Source of the DNA: CAADGV01 sp040290295
GTDB taxonomy: Bacteria > Bacteroidota > Ignavibacteria > UBA10030 > UBA6906
NCBI GenBank assembly: GCA_040290295.1
Contig: PSMW01000013.1
Location: 31,994-95,993 of the forward strand
DNA: 64,000 nt
Reading direction: 5' to 3'
Position 1 is the first letter of the stretch, and each line of letters starts with the position of its first letter. The notes below the pieces were generated by a model. It was not told the origin of the DNA and did no database searches. It saw only the letters and a program-made list of their open reading frames with translations. The translations under genes and the position numbers were made by a program. This document shows, one piece after another, positions 29,454 to 39,150 of this stretch.

Positions 29454-29534
29454 TGGCTGCCCGACTGTCACAGCCGAGTATGTATTGCGGTGTGCAATGA
29501 AAGGTAGGAGTAGGGCGTCTGTGCCGTTCTGAAC

Positions 29535-30635
29535 CTAATATCGAACGATCAAACCGAGACCCGCTTCGATTCCCTTCAGTGCCTGACCGCCCTCCTTTGT
29601 TCCGTAAAAATACCGTAAGCGCAGTGGCATCACAACGTCGGTCGCCAGAACGATCTCGGGCACGGCCCCGATGCCGATGATGCTGTACCCGGAGAAGAAT
29701 GCAAACGTCTTCTCGAAGAATCGTCCTTCAAGAATAAATTGCGTTGCAAATCGATCCGAGAAACTCGCCCGATAGGCTGCGAGCACTTCGCCTTGGTTCG
29801 GCGTGAGACGTTGTTGAAGCGGCGTGAACGTACCGCCGAAGCCCGCCTCCGCTTTTCCCTTCGATCGAAAAGAACCGACCACCAGCAATTCATTCCTCTC
29901 GAAGGAAGCCTTGAACTGTGCCGTTGCGCGGACCCTATCGCCTGAGGCGAACACTTCTGAGCCATTGAGTTTGTCCCTGCCGTATCGTGTGTACACCACA
30001 TCGAGTGCGATCGAGGAGGTCTCGGAGGTTCGGATTTCGACACCGACGGTTCCCAAGAACTCATTGCCGGGTTTGAGCGTGCCCCCGTTTTCGATCGGCT
30101 TGTACTCTCCGCGGTACTGAAACCCTGCACCAAGACCGAACACGACGTCCTCACCGACGGGCAACGCCCACATTACACTCGGCGAGAGGTTGAAGCCCGA
30201 GCCGAAGTTCGGCATCTGGAAGCGGAAAATGTTCTCTGCAATCACCGCAGAGGTTCGGAACTGACTGAACGGCAATTGCTTTTTCCCACTGGGGATGCCC
30301 ACACCGAGAGCGAAGACAAGATTGGCTGATTCGAAGTAGTAATTGCCGGCAAGCTGCACGTCCGATAAGCCGCTGAGTGTCGTAACGTCGCCGCTGGTGG
30401 ACCCGAACGAGCCTCGCAACGAAACACTCGCTGATCGGCTGAGAGGTTGATACACGTACAGCACTGCGCTGCTTTGCGACACGGTGCTGCTGTCGAGCGA
30501 CCATCGCTGAAACAGCGGCGCGACCTGAAGCACTCCCCGCTGACTGATGACATCACCGTCCTCTTGCGCAAGAGCGAATCGGAACGTCGAGAGCGACAAC
30601 GTCAAAAAGAGAACGATCGAGACTGAAGTTTTCAT
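29535..30635 (-). CDS. Outer-membrane beta-barrel protein
   Basis: A 366-residue protein with a signal peptide (VSIVLFLTLSLSTFRFALAQ) and alternating hydrophobic strands ending in LGLIVRY, the aromatic C-terminus of outer-membrane barrels. The pattern resembles the 'transporter/MetA-pathway phenol degradation' barrel group, but no specific substrate can be named. AGGA six bases before the ATG at 30635 favours it over the ATG at 30641. It follows the large type IX-sorted gene by 18 bases and is probably cotranscribed with it. Confidence 0.8.
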   Translation of the reverse strand: MKTSVSIVLFLTLSLSTFRFALAQEDGDVISQRGVLQVAPLFQRWSLDSSTVSQSSAVLYVYQPLSRSASVSLRGSFGSTSGDVTTLSGLSDVQLAGNYYFESANLVFALGVGIPSGKKQLPFSQFRTSAVIAENIFRFQMPNFGSGFNLSPSVMWALPVGEDVVFGLGAGFQYRGEYKPIENGGTLKPGNEFLGTVGVEIRTSETSSIALDVVYTRYGRDKLNGSEVFASGDRVRATAQFKASFERNELLVVGSFRSKGKAEAGFGGTFTPLQQRLTPNQGEVLAAYRASFSDRFATQFILEGRFFEKTFAFFSGYSIIGIGAVPEIVLATDVVMPLRLRYFYGTKEGGQALKGIEAGLGLIVRY

Positions 30636-30653
30636 GGGCATTCCTGAGTGATA

Positions 30654-33600
30654 TTATCGCACCAACAATATTTTTCTCGTCGCTCGGAAGTCACCTGCAC
30701 GCAGAAGGAGCATGTACACTCCGCTGGCAGCACCAATGCCGCGATCGTCCGTTCCATCCCACACCACATTGTACGCGCCTGCACCCTGCTCGGCACGAAC
30801 AAGTGTTCGCACGTGCTTGCCCAAGACATCGAAAAGATCCAACGCAACCTTGGCACGTTTGCCGAGCGTGTACCGAATCGTCGTGCTCGGATTAAAGGGA
30901 TTCGGATAGTTCTGCAGTAATGCAAACTCCATCGGCTGGAGCGGGATGCCGTCGCGCCGCGCGTTCACGAACGCTTCAATGCCGATGAGAACGCGCAGCG
31001 TGCGCACGCGTTGCGCCCCATCGAAGCGCACGGCAAACGCACCATTCGTAACAGGAACCGCGGCAAGCTCGTCTTCATCCAACACATACACACCAAAGCC
31101 GATAGGCGGAACGCCCTCTTCATGCAGGGTAACGTTCACCGTGCGATGAGAAGCCGGCGACGAAAGGTGCACCGTCCATTCCGCCCCGTCGCCGGCGAGC
31201 GGCTTGTAGTTGCACGCGTAGTCGCGTCCATCTTGCATAACCGACAACCGCACACCTTCCCCGACGGCAGGCGGCTTCGGCAAGTCGGTTTTGTCATCAC
31301 CTTCAACCGCGCCATCACGGAAGCCGATGAAATTGTACGCATCGCTCAACGATCCAGACGAAGCAGAAAGTTGGAGGCGATACGCCCCGCTTGCCGACGA
31401 TGTACTCGTCGGCCACCGCATGGCTCTGCTCTTTGATTCAACAGGGGGAATCGTCAATGAGATGGTATCAGAAGAATCATTGTACACGAAGTATCCCTGC
31501 CACGGGCTGAGTACGCCGACGTCGGGCACGAACTGCACGCCATCGTAAAAGAACGGACCGCGCACCAACTGACTGTTGCCGACACTCACCCAATCCACCG
31601 GAAACGCGAACGGGTTTCCGATCTGATTCCATCCGGGTTGAACGGGAACGTTGATCGTCTGGCGAGCAGAGATCGAGAGGGCATTAACAATATCAAACCT
31701 TCCTCCGGAGCGCGTGATCAACCAAAACGCCACGCCTTTTTGGAAGGAAGGCGGTATGATGTTCTGAAACTCCGAGTATGCACTGCCATTCCATCGCAGG
31801 ATTCTCCATTGCGTGCGATCATACGGACCAAAGTCATCGGCGAGTACGGAGTTGAAATCGGGTTGTGCAATCTCCAACGGAATCGAAATCATCTTGTACC
31901 GTGCCGCCTGGAGCGTATCGGGAAAGAGGACCGATTCAACGGGAACACGAATATGCGCGGGATTCTGCACGTAGTTTCCTGCAGGAAAGCTCAGCATGCT
32001 ACCCGAGGAATCGAACACCAGCACATAATAATCGATGCCCCGAATCGTCACATACGCGCGAGGAATGACCGCCGACAACGTATCGGTTTGCCGATTCAAT
32101 CGCGTCACCTGATACCCTCTCAACGATCCGCCTTCCCGATAGTAGAGCGATGCACTAGCGAGCGGGAATGTCGGCGGTATCGTTACCCTGGCACGCAACG
32201 AATCTCCGATCCTTGGCGTCGGAATCACGACTTGAATCGGTGATGGAATTCCCTCACCTGACATTGTTATGGTATCCGGCGAGGTCGGTGCGTTGCTGAA
32301 GACGAGTGCGAAGGCCGACTTGACACCAAGCGTCTCGGGCACAAAGACGGCGGCGAGCACCAGTGTGTCGCCCGGACGGATAGGTGGAGAGGGTTCAGGA
32401 ACGCCGGCGATAGAGAATTCTCGCGCGCGCGTGCCGCGGACGCGCACGCTATCGATAACGAGAGTCGCTGTTCCAAAGTTGATTGCACGTACCGTCCTGT
32501 TGAAGACGCTCCCGAGCGGGACTTGACGGAAGCTGATCGTCCTTGGTTCGAGCGTGATGGACGGAACGCCCACCGTTCTGAAGCGGCGCGCTGAAGAAAA
32601 CGGACCCGATCCGGTCGGGCTATTTGCCGCGCGGACACGCCAATAGTAGGTCGTGAAGGGGGCGAGCGGACCTACCGTACGTTGTGTCGCAGTGAGCGTC
32701 GAGTCGTTCACCACGAAGCTGCTGAACATGCTGCTCGTCGAGACCTGCAGATGATAGGTGATGGACGAGCCAAGATTTTGCCAGCTCAGCGTCGGCGTCA
32801 GAGGTTGATCCAGTGCGCTGTCGGCAGGTGCAAGCAGCGCGAGTGCCGCAGGCTGAACGCCGACCGTCCATGCTTGCGAGAAGTTTCCCCATCCCACACT
32901 ATTCTGCACGCGCACGCGCCAATACAAGAGTTGCGTTCGCGGTAACGTGATGCCGCTGGTGATGTTCGATCCAAGTGTGGAATCATTGAAAACAAGCGAC
33001 GTCTGAGTGAAGCTTGGACTGGTCGCAATTTGGAGATGATGAACTGCACCCCCTTCATATCTCGTCCATATAAACTGCACCACCTCATTCTGCAGCATCG
33101 AACCATTCGCAGGCGCAAGATGAGTCGGGATGATCGGTGGCGCAGTCGGAAGCTCACTCCGATATAACAATCCGGTCACGGTCCCGATATAGACGTAACC
33201 GCCGGGGCTCACCGTTCCTCGAGAAACGAAGATTGAATCGTTGAAGCCCGCGTGCAACGCAACCCAACTTCTTCCCCCGTCGGTCGAACGACGTATTCCA
33301 TACTCACCCGCAAGCGCGAAGAGATGACCCAAGGAATTGAGAAATATTTCCTTCGGACCAAAGCCGATATTGCCGACACTCGACCAGCTAGTCCCGTTGT
33401 TGGTTGACCGGTACAGCAAGCCGGGAAAGTTCGACGGAAAGCCAAGAGCAGCATACACCACCCCGGCGGAATCCACCGCGATTGCTTGCACCGCTATGCT
33501 ATCGAGCAAACCCGAATTGGCAGGCACCCAAGTCGAGCCGTTGTTCGTCGAACGAAACACACCGCGTATACTCGATACGGCAAACAGCGAACCGTTGATC

Positions 33601-34121
33601 CGATTTGCAACAAAGGCTATCAAGTTTCCTCCTCTCACTCCCCCACCAGCCAGAACAGAGTCCCACGTTGCGCCATTGTTGGTCGAGCGAAAGAGCGTCA
33701 GCCCATCAGCAATGGCAAACACTGTCTGCCCTGTGTACCATTCCACATGAAGGACGCTTCGCGTATTCAACCCTGAAGCTGTCCAGTTGGTACCAGCGTT
33801 GGTTGAGCGAAAGATTCCGGCGGTAGGAAATTGGCCCCGCAACAGTCCGGCGAGGTGCAGGTCCGTTGCAGGTGAAGTAAAGTTCGCGACGTCGTTCTGC
33901 GGCAAGCCGGTCGCAGCAGGAACCCACAAGCCGCCGTAATTCACCGAGCGGTAAGGACCGACGTTACGAAAGGATAAGAATGCATCCCCCCTTCGGTCAA
34001 AGAAGAGATTGTAGAAGGCACCGGCATTGTTCGGTGTATTCGGCATCCGTCGCCAGAACGATTGGCTGTGAGCATGCTGCGCTATCAGAACAGCGAGTAA
34101 CAGAAGTCCTCTTCGAATCAT
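30654..34121 (-). CDS. Large secreted protein with BNR-like propeller, FnIII/ASH-type domains and type IX sorting domain
   Basis: A protein of 1155 aa. Signal peptide at 1-19 (LLLLAVLIAQHAHSQ). Residues about 25-330 carry at least five BNR/sialidase-like repeats built on FRSTNNGATW, a beta-propeller scaffold. Residues about 335-530 look like two fibronectin-III-type units (LAPADSALDQPLTPTLSW). About 535-630 is an ASH/CARDB-like segment (ISFRQVPLGSVFNRTVRAIN). The rest is a module shared with the 25382-27191 protein, then the sorting domain QNYPNPFNPSTTIRYTL ending in TRKILLVR. It should be exported by the type IX system to the cell surface. No catalytic residues of true sialidases (Asp box alone is not enough) are claimed. 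Confidence 0.88.
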   Translation of the reverse strand: MIRRGLLLLAVLIAQHAHSQSFWRRMPNTPNNAGAFYNLFFDRRGDAFLSFRNVGPYRSVNYGGLWVPAATGLPQNDVANFTSPATDLHLAGLLRGQFPTAGIFRSTNAGTNWTASGLNTRSVLHVEWYTGQTVFAIADGLTLFRSTNNGATWDSVLAGGGVRGGNLIAFVANRINGSLFAVSSIRGVFRSTNNGSTWVPANSGLLDSIAVQAIAVDSAGVVYAALGFPSNFPGLLYRSTNNGTSWSSVGNIGFGPKEIFLNSLGHLFALAGEYGIRRSTDGGRSWVALHAGFNDSIFVSRGTVSPGGYVYIGTVTGLLYRSELPTAPPIIPTHLAPANGSMLQNEVVQFIWTRYEGGAVHHLQIATSPSFTQTSLVFNDSTLGSNITSGITLPRTQLLYWRVRVQNSVGWGNFSQAWTVGVQPAALALLAPADSALDQPLTPTLSWQNLGSSITYHLQVSTSSMFSSFVVNDSTLTATQRTVGPLAPFTTYYWRVRAANSPTGSGPFSSARRFRTVGVPSITLEPRTISFRQVPLGSVFNRTVRAINFGTATLVIDSVRVRGTRAREFSIAGVPEPSPPIRPGDTLVLAAVFVPETLGVKSAFALVFSNAPTSPDTITMSGEGIPSPIQVVIPTPRIGDSLRARVTIPPTFPLASASLYYREGGSLRGYQVTRLNRQTDTLSAVIPRAYVTIRGIDYYVLVFDSSGSMLSFPAGNYVQNPAHIRVPVESVLFPDTLQAARYKMISIPLEIAQPDFNSVLADDFGPYDRTQWRILRWNGSAYSEFQNIIPPSFQKGVAFWLITRSGGRFDIVNALSISARQTINVPVQPGWNQIGNPFAFPVDWVSVGNSQLVRGPFFYDGVQFVPDVGVLSPWQGYFVYNDSSDTISLTIPPVESKSRAMRWPTSTSSASGAYRLQLSASSGSLSDAYNFIGFRDGAVEGDDKTDLPKPPAVGEGVRLSVMQDGRDYACNYKPLAGDGAEWTVHLSSPASHRTVNVTLHEEGVPPIGFGVYVLDEDELAAVPVTNGAFAVRFDGAQRVRTLRVLIGIEAFVNARRDGIPLQPMEFALLQNYPNPFNPSTTIRYTLGKRAKVALDLFDVLGKHVRTLVRAEQGAGAYNVVWDGTDDRGIGAASGVYMLLLRAGDFRATRKILLVR

Positions 34122-34166
34122 GGTTCGTTTATCCGTTTATCAATGAACATGCAACATACACGAGTG

Positions 34167-35468
34167 CTATCGAGGCGGTGGTGGTGGAGGATCGGGAAGC
34201 ACGTCAACGGCAAGGCCGGCTTCGATCAACTCCTCGATGGGCTTGCGGTCATCTTGTCCGGGCCGGAAGAGGCTACCCGTTCCGTTCCCGAGATTGTCGA
34301 ATCGGTTGAGCACCAGATTGATGCGACTTGTTCTCACCTGTTTGACCGGATCGGCTTGCTGCGCCGCAAGGAGAGCACCCTCCTTTGGGCCGCCGCCGGC
34401 AGCAAGCGCTTCCGCTGCAGCAGCTTTGGTTTTGGCAAGTTCGAATGATGGATCGATGGTTACTGCCTCGTTGTAATACACTTTTGCTGCTTGGTAGTCG
34501 TAAGCGTCTTCACTCTTCAATCCCATGCAGTAACTCATAAAGGCGAGGATGTTTTTGGTGGGAATGAACTGAATACGCTGACGTTCTTCCGGCGTTGGGG
34601 TGATGCCCAACTCGCGGAGTACGGCAAAGACGATCTCCTTTTCGAGTTTGAAAAGATTATCGAGATCGTCTGCCCGCGATTTCAGATCGGGGAACTTGCG
34701 ATTCACGACGTCCCATGCAGCCACGTCCGCCCGCAGGGTATTGCCGCTGACGTTGAACGAACCTGAAATCAGCCGACCGGCACTGAGCAACTTGCCGAGT
34801 CGCGGTGCAGTTGTGCGATCGACGAACTTCGTTTGGCCGAATTTCAACTCTTCCAACAACGACTCGATGCGAATGCGTTCAATAAGGGTCAAGCTCTTGA
34901 TCTGACCGAGATCGATCAACAGCATTTCGCTGATGCCTTTGCCGAGTGCTTCGAACTTGGGATCCATTCCCTGATACGAGAGAGGAAAGACGGCAACAGC
35001 CTTCGGCGACATGCGCTCGGCACCGCGTTGTTGCTCATTGGCAAGGAGTGATTGAAACTGTTGACGAATCATTTCACGCGTGAGCGTGCGGTAGCGCCCT
35101 TCGATCAGCTTGCGATAGGGGGAGGATGACGAGACGTCGGTGTAGTTGATATATACCGCAAGCGCTCCTTGCGCATCGCCCATGGACTCGAGCGTCAGAC
35201 CGTAATAGAAGATGGTCTTCGGGTCGTCCGCCGCAAGCGAGTATGCGCGATACAGAGGGAGCTTTGCCGCATCGAACTGCTTGGTCAGGAAGTAGCGAAT
35301 ACCCAACTCGCGTAGCACGCTCGGATCGTCGGGATTTGCCGCCAACTGCCGGAGGAGTTGGCGGATATCCTGACTATAGTCTTTCCCTTCTTTGGGTGTT
35401 TGCACCGTGGCGCACGAGGCAAGGACGGCAGCCACGGCGATGAACAAGGAACAACGGAGTGTCCGCAT
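34167..35468 (-). CDS. TPR/CsgG-like lipoprotein
   Basis: A lipoprotein of 433 aa with lipobox LASC at residues about 16-19. Residues about 30-130 form TPR-type helices. Residues about 165-300 match the CsgG/FlgO-type alpha-beta fold: AVAVFPLSYQGMDP, then GISEMLLIDLGQIKSLTLIERIRI. A second helical-repeat region follows, and the C-terminus ends in a run of prolines. CsgG relatives form outer-membrane export pores or curli-like channels, but many TPR-containing members are only sensors or scaffolds. It is the last gene of the 54.9-34.2 kb unit, 42 bases after a related gene, and the pair may act together. The function is not settled by sequence. Confidence 0.75.
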   Translation of the reverse strand: MRTLRCSLFIAVAAVLASCATVQTPKEGKDYSQDIRQLLRQLAANPDDPSVLRELGIRYFLTKQFDAAKLPLYRAYSLAADDPKTIFYYGLTLESMGDAQGALAVYINYTDVSSSSPYRKLIEGRYRTLTREMIRQQFQSLLANEQQRGAERMSPKAVAVFPLSYQGMDPKFEALGKGISEMLLIDLGQIKSLTLIERIRIESLLEELKFGQTKFVDRTTAPRLGKLLSAGRLISGSFNVSGNTLRADVAAWDVVNRKFPDLKSRADDLDNLFKLEKEIVFAVLRELGITPTPEERQRIQFIPTKNILAFMSYCMGLKSEDAYDYQAAKVYYNEAVTIDPSFELAKTKAAAAEALAAGGGPKEGALLAAQQADPVKQVRTSRINLVLNRFDNLGNGTGSLFRPGQDDRKPIEELIEAGLAVDVLPDPPPPPPR

Positions 35469-35510
35469 GGACGGCCTCGATCAGTGATGGTTGGTGAACA
35501 TGGAAGCGGC

Positions 35511-36536
35511 TCAGCCGAGAAGCGGCTTCAAACTTTCGGCTTTCGAGCGCGCTTTGTTGTAAGTGGGATCGATTTCCAACGCACGCATGAACTTGTCGTA
35601 TGCATCCTTGTAGTTGCCCTTCTCCAGCAGCACCAAGCCTTCCGAATAGCTCATCATAGCGTCCAGCGACTTGGTGTCGGTATTCTTTTCGATATCCGCC
35701 TTTGTCAGCGCTGCGTTGATTTTCTTGGCAACTTTCAAACTCAAATTCTCCGCCACCGTGAAGAACTCGTCGGCGTCTCCATCGGCTTGCTCGGTGGCGA
35801 GGATTTCGCTGGTCTCGACTTTGACCAAACGCGCCAAGAGTTTGATTCTGTCTTTGACCTTGATGAAACTGCCGAGCAGAATCGTGTGCACCCCCAATTG
35901 CTTGCCGACCCGAACGGCAGACGATTGATCGAATTTGGATGGATCGTTTTCCAATCCGATCTCTTCCAGAATCCACTGAATGCGTTCACGCTCAATCACT
36001 TTGAGGTTGACCGCTCCGTTCAGTTGATCGATCATCATTTCTGCAAAACCCTTCTCTAAAGGATCGTACTTCTCCTTGTCGTCTACCGAACGATTCTTGA
36101 AGTCGAGAATCGCGATGGTTCTCATGCCCGGGTCGGGACGCTCGACTTGCGTGGTGCCCGATTTTGCTTTCCGCACCTCGTAATAGACCTTCATCAGCGG
36201 CGGGCATTCGGCATCGGGGTCCGGCTCGATGATGGGCGGTTCAAGCTCCAAGAGCTTTTGCATCGCGGTCATCGCTCCCTTCTTGTGCCCTTTGGCGATG
36301 TATGCTCGTCCCAATGCGAGAAGAATGTTCTTCTTCGCGCTCACGTCGATCGTGGCGTCATCTGCCATCGGCAGCAACATCTCGATGGCTTTGTCGAAGT
36401 TCGCGGCATTGTACATGCGCTGCGCTTCTTCCCACTTTCGCTGTGTGTCCGATTGTGCATGCACGGTTGCTGCCTGCCCCAGGACCATCGCAGTTGCACA
36501 ACCTGCGATCATAATGCGAAACGAAGCTCGAATCAT
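35511..36536 (-). CDS. Periplasmic TPR/CsgG-like protein
   Basis: A 341-residue protein with a signal peptide (about 1-28, ending VHAQS). N-terminal TPR units (about 30-110) are followed by a CsgG/FlgO-like domain (about 138-280: RTIAILDFKNRSVDD, then EMMIDQLNGAVNLKVIERERI) and a last TPR (YKDAYDKFMRALEIDPTYN). It is clearly related to the next gene, 34167-35468, but lacks the lipobox. Ribosome site AAAGGG precedes the ATG. It starts 43 bases after the kinase gene. The two CsgG-like proteins could be partners or targets of that kinase; this is inference from position. Confidence 0.75.
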   Translation of the reverse strand: MIRASFRIMIAGCATAMVLGQAATVHAQSDTQRKWEEAQRMYNAANFDKAIEMLLPMADDATIDVSAKKNILLALGRAYIAKGHKKGAMTAMQKLLELEPPIIEPDPDAECPPLMKVYYEVRKAKSGTTQVERPDPGMRTIAILDFKNRSVDDKEKYDPLEKGFAEMMIDQLNGAVNLKVIERERIQWILEEIGLENDPSKFDQSSAVRVGKQLGVHTILLGSFIKVKDRIKLLARLVKVETSEILATEQADGDADEFFTVAENLSLKVAKKINAALTKADIEKNTDTKSLDAMMSYSEGLVLLEKGNYKDAYDKFMRALEIDPTYNKARSKAESLKPLLG

Positions 36537-36579
36537 AGGTTTCCCTTTCTCCTCATGAATGGTCTAGTGATAATGATGA

Positions 36580-38364
36580 TCATTTTCTTTTCAGCGTAAA
36601 GGACAAACGTTCCACTCGTCGCTCGAAGGACGGCTCTACCACCACGACACGCTCCCCTTCGACCGTCTCGAATCCCATCTTTGCGACCGAAATGCGGTGG
36701 CGACCCGGTCCCAAGGCGAACCCATCGATCGGCGTCTGTACCTCCGTCGTCTTCCCGTCGATCACCAGCAACCCCCACGACGCGTCACCCGAGGTGACAA
36801 CACTGAGATAGGCTTCGAAGTAGCACGTGAGTTGCCTGCGCTCGCCGGGCTTGAGCGTAATGGTGGTACGCTTGACGCCATATTTCGGATGTGTGAACGT
36901 GATCGTACGCGAGCCGGAGGTAACCTCCAGCGTTGCACCATCGTTCCCGAGGTTTCTGCTTTCTCCGTTGTCGATCGTGACAGATCCACTTGGCACCGCG
37001 CGCAAGACGAGCGTTGCGATAGCCGGTGCAGTCTCTCTCGGCTTCGGCAGCGGTACACCCTTACGCTCAGCAACAACTGTTTCGGTGTTCTTCGGCTCGC
37101 CGTTCGATGGTTCAGGCTTCTGCTCTTGCGCGGGAAGCATTCCGGATGTTTGAGGCGGAGGAAGCGGCGTGAGCTTCACGGTCAAAACGGCGCTCTGCCC
37201 TTCACGCACGATCAGTTGTGTATCTTTCACGAAGTATCCTTCCCGATCCAATTGCAGCGCAAGCGTGCCGGCTTCGACCGCAGGGAGATCCAACGGTGTC
37301 ACACCCACGACTGTGCCGTTGAGTTTCACTTTCGAACCAGGGGGTTCGGAGGCAACCCGCAGCGTGGCAGAAGGGGCCGTGAGGAACGATCGGACAACGA
37401 ACAGCGCCGCGATCACCACAGCACCGGCAGCGATGGTGATGTACAACGGTCGGCGCGGCGATACAGGAGCTTTGTACTTGGGCGGCTTCGGCGGAGGAGC
37501 CATTGTGCCGGGCTTCGCTTCGCCATCCTTCGGCGAAACCTGAATCGCCGAGAGCGCTTCCGCCATCTCTTTGCACGTTTGAAAGCGCTTGTTCGGATCT
37601 TTGTGAATGGCTTTGAGGGTGATCTGGACAAGCTCCTTCGGCAACGACGCGTTGAAGCGTTCGGGCGGCGGAATCTTTCCATCCACAATCATTTGCCGAA
37701 TGTCGAAATCCGTCAGATCGTTTCCGAACGGCACGCGCCCGGTGAGGGTTTCGTACAACGTCATGCCGATCGAGTAGATATCGCCGCGCGCATCCACGTT
37801 CGCCAGGCCGCGAATTTGTTCGGGCGACATGTAATAGAGGGTTCCTCCCGTTCCCATCGTCACTGTAGCGCTGGAGACTTGCTGAATTTTGGCGAGTCCG
37901 AAATCCGTCACCTTCACCACGTCGTCCTTCGTGAGCATGACGTTGCTGGGCTTGATGTCGCGGTGGATCACGTTGTTGCGATGAGCGTCGCCGAGGGCAC
38001 CGAGGATTTGTTTGAAAATCTTGATCGTGCGGTGCAGGGGAAGCGGACCTTGCAACCGAATCTGGTCGGCAAGCGTGTTGCCTTCCACAAACTCCATCAC
38101 TAAGGCAAGACCGAGTTCCGTTTCGCGCAGCGCAAACACACTGACGATGTTGGGATTTTGAAGTTTGGCGAGTGCTTTCGCTTCGGACTTGAAGCGTTTC
38201 AAGAACTCTTCATCGCGCGCAAGATTCGCCTCCATCATCTTGAGCGCAACATCGCGTTCGAGCGTTTTGTCCTTGGCTTTGTACACAACGCCCATGCCTC
38301 CCTTACCGAGAATGCCGGTGATCTCGTACGTGTCGATCACTTTGCCGATGATGGACTGCTGCAT
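36580..38364 (-). CDS. Membrane Ser/Thr protein kinase with PEGA domains
   Basis: Hanks-type kinase of 594 aa. Cytoplasmic kinase domain about 1-275: glycine loop GKGGMGVVYKA, catalytic Lys in DVALKMM, HRDIKPSNVM, DFG, and SPEQ as the APE equivalent, so it should be active. A proline-rich linker leads to one membrane helix (about 308-328, YITIAAGAVVIAALFVV). The periplasmic part has three PEGA-type repeats (for example RVASEPPGSKVKLNGTVVG). It is preceded by the PP2C phosphatase gene with only three bases between them, and follows two FHA genes on the same strand. Kinase, phosphatase and phospho-threonine readers thus come from one transcription unit with the cytochromes. Confidence 0.95.
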   Translation of the reverse strand: MQQSIIGKVIDTYEITGILGKGGMGVVYKAKDKTLERDVALKMMEANLARDEEFLKRFKSEAKALAKLQNPNIVSVFALRETELGLALVMEFVEGNTLADQIRLQGPLPLHRTIKIFKQILGALGDAHRNNVIHRDIKPSNVMLTKDDVVKVTDFGLAKIQQVSSATVTMGTGGTLYYMSPEQIRGLANVDARGDIYSIGMTLYETLTGRVPFGNDLTDFDIRQMIVDGKIPPPERFNASLPKELVQITLKAIHKDPNKRFQTCKEMAEALSAIQVSPKDGEAKPGTMAPPPKPPKYKAPVSPRRPLYITIAAGAVVIAALFVVRSFLTAPSATLRVASEPPGSKVKLNGTVVGVTPLDLPAVEAGTLALQLDREGYFVKDTQLIVREGQSAVLTVKLTPLPPPQTSGMLPAQEQKPEPSNGEPKNTETVVAERKGVPLPKPRETAPAIATLVLRAVPSGSVTIDNGESRNLGNDGATLEVTSGSRTITFTHPKYGVKRTTITLKPGERRQLTCYFEAYLSVVTSGDASWGLLVIDGKTTEVQTPIDGFALGPGRHRISVAKMGFETVEGERVVVVEPSFERRVERLSFTLKRK

Positions 38365-38367
38365 GAC

Positions 38368-39150
38368 TTATCTCGTTCGGAACAACGTTTTCAAGAAACT
38401 GTTTTGCCCTTTGACGTGAACGATTTGGACGGTAATGTTGTCGTGCCCGCCACGGCTGTTCGCCAAATCCACCAAGCGATCACACGCTGCCTGAAGCGGA
38501 AAGTGCATGACGATATCATGGAGTTCCTCTGGTTCGACATAGCTGGTCAAGCCATCTGTACACAACAAGAAGCGGTCGTCCGTTCCGAGGGGGATGCTGT
38601 TCAGCAGATCGAACTCGATCCCTTGCTTGACGCCCATCGCTCGATAGAGCATCGAGCGTTCGGGGTGCCAGCGTGCTTCTTCTGCAGTAAGGATACCTCG
38701 ACGCACCATTTCCGCAACCTTTGAATGATCGCGCGTCAACTGTTCGATGCCATCGCTGGTGATGCGATACAAGCGGCTATCGCCGATGTGCGCAGCCCAC
38801 ACCGAGCTGTTCTGCACCACCAATGCAACGCACGTCGTGCCCATCCCATAAAATTGCGGATGGTTGACGCTGTAATCGTAGATCGCTTGGTTCGCTTCGC
38901 GAAAAGCAAGCCTGAGACTTTCGATCGGCGGGAGATCGGCTGCGAAGTACACACGACCGATTGTCTCGACAGCCAATCGGCTCGCTTCACGTCCACCTGC
39001 ATGACCTCCCATACCGTCTGCAACAACGAAGAGTTGGCCCTTCGGCGTGTTCATGTCGAGCGAATCGCTGGGAAACTTTCCTACAGCGTCCTGATTTTCT
39101 TCCCGCATCCGACCGATGTCGGTTTTTGCGGCATACGCGATCGTCTTCAA
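38368..39150 (-). CDS. PP2C-type Ser/Thr protein phosphatase
   Basis: A 260-residue metal-dependent phosphatase. The PP2C motifs are all visible: TDIGRMREENQDA, FVVADGMGGHAGG (two metal Asp), GTTCVAL, AHIGDSRLYR, LCTDGLTSYV and GGHDNITVQIV. It should reverse phosphorylation by the adjacent kinase. The start appears to be a TTG at 39150 that overlaps the preceding stop as TTGA; no ATG or GTG fits, because the conserved AAKTDIG begins only seven residues in. The overlap suggests translation coupled to the oxidoreductase-FHA gene. Confidence 0.95.
   Translation of the reverse strand: MKTIAYAAKTDIGRMREENQDAVGKFPSDSLDMNTPKGQLFVVADGMGGHAGGREASRLAVETIGRVYFAADLPPIESLRLAFREANQAIYDYSVNHPQFYGMGTTCVALVVQNSSVWAAHIGDSRLYRITSDGIEQLTRDHSKVAEMVRRGILTAEEARWHPERSMLYRAMGVKQGIEFDLLNSIPLGTDDRFLLCTDGLTSYVEPEELHDIVMHFPLQAACDRLVDLANSRGGHDNITVQIVHVKGQNSFLKTLFRTR

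Noticed and set aside
36697..38103. 468-codon open frame on the plus strand
   Set aside because: Antisense to the Ser/Thr kinase, with an Arg/His-rich composition typical of shadow frames in GC-rich genes.
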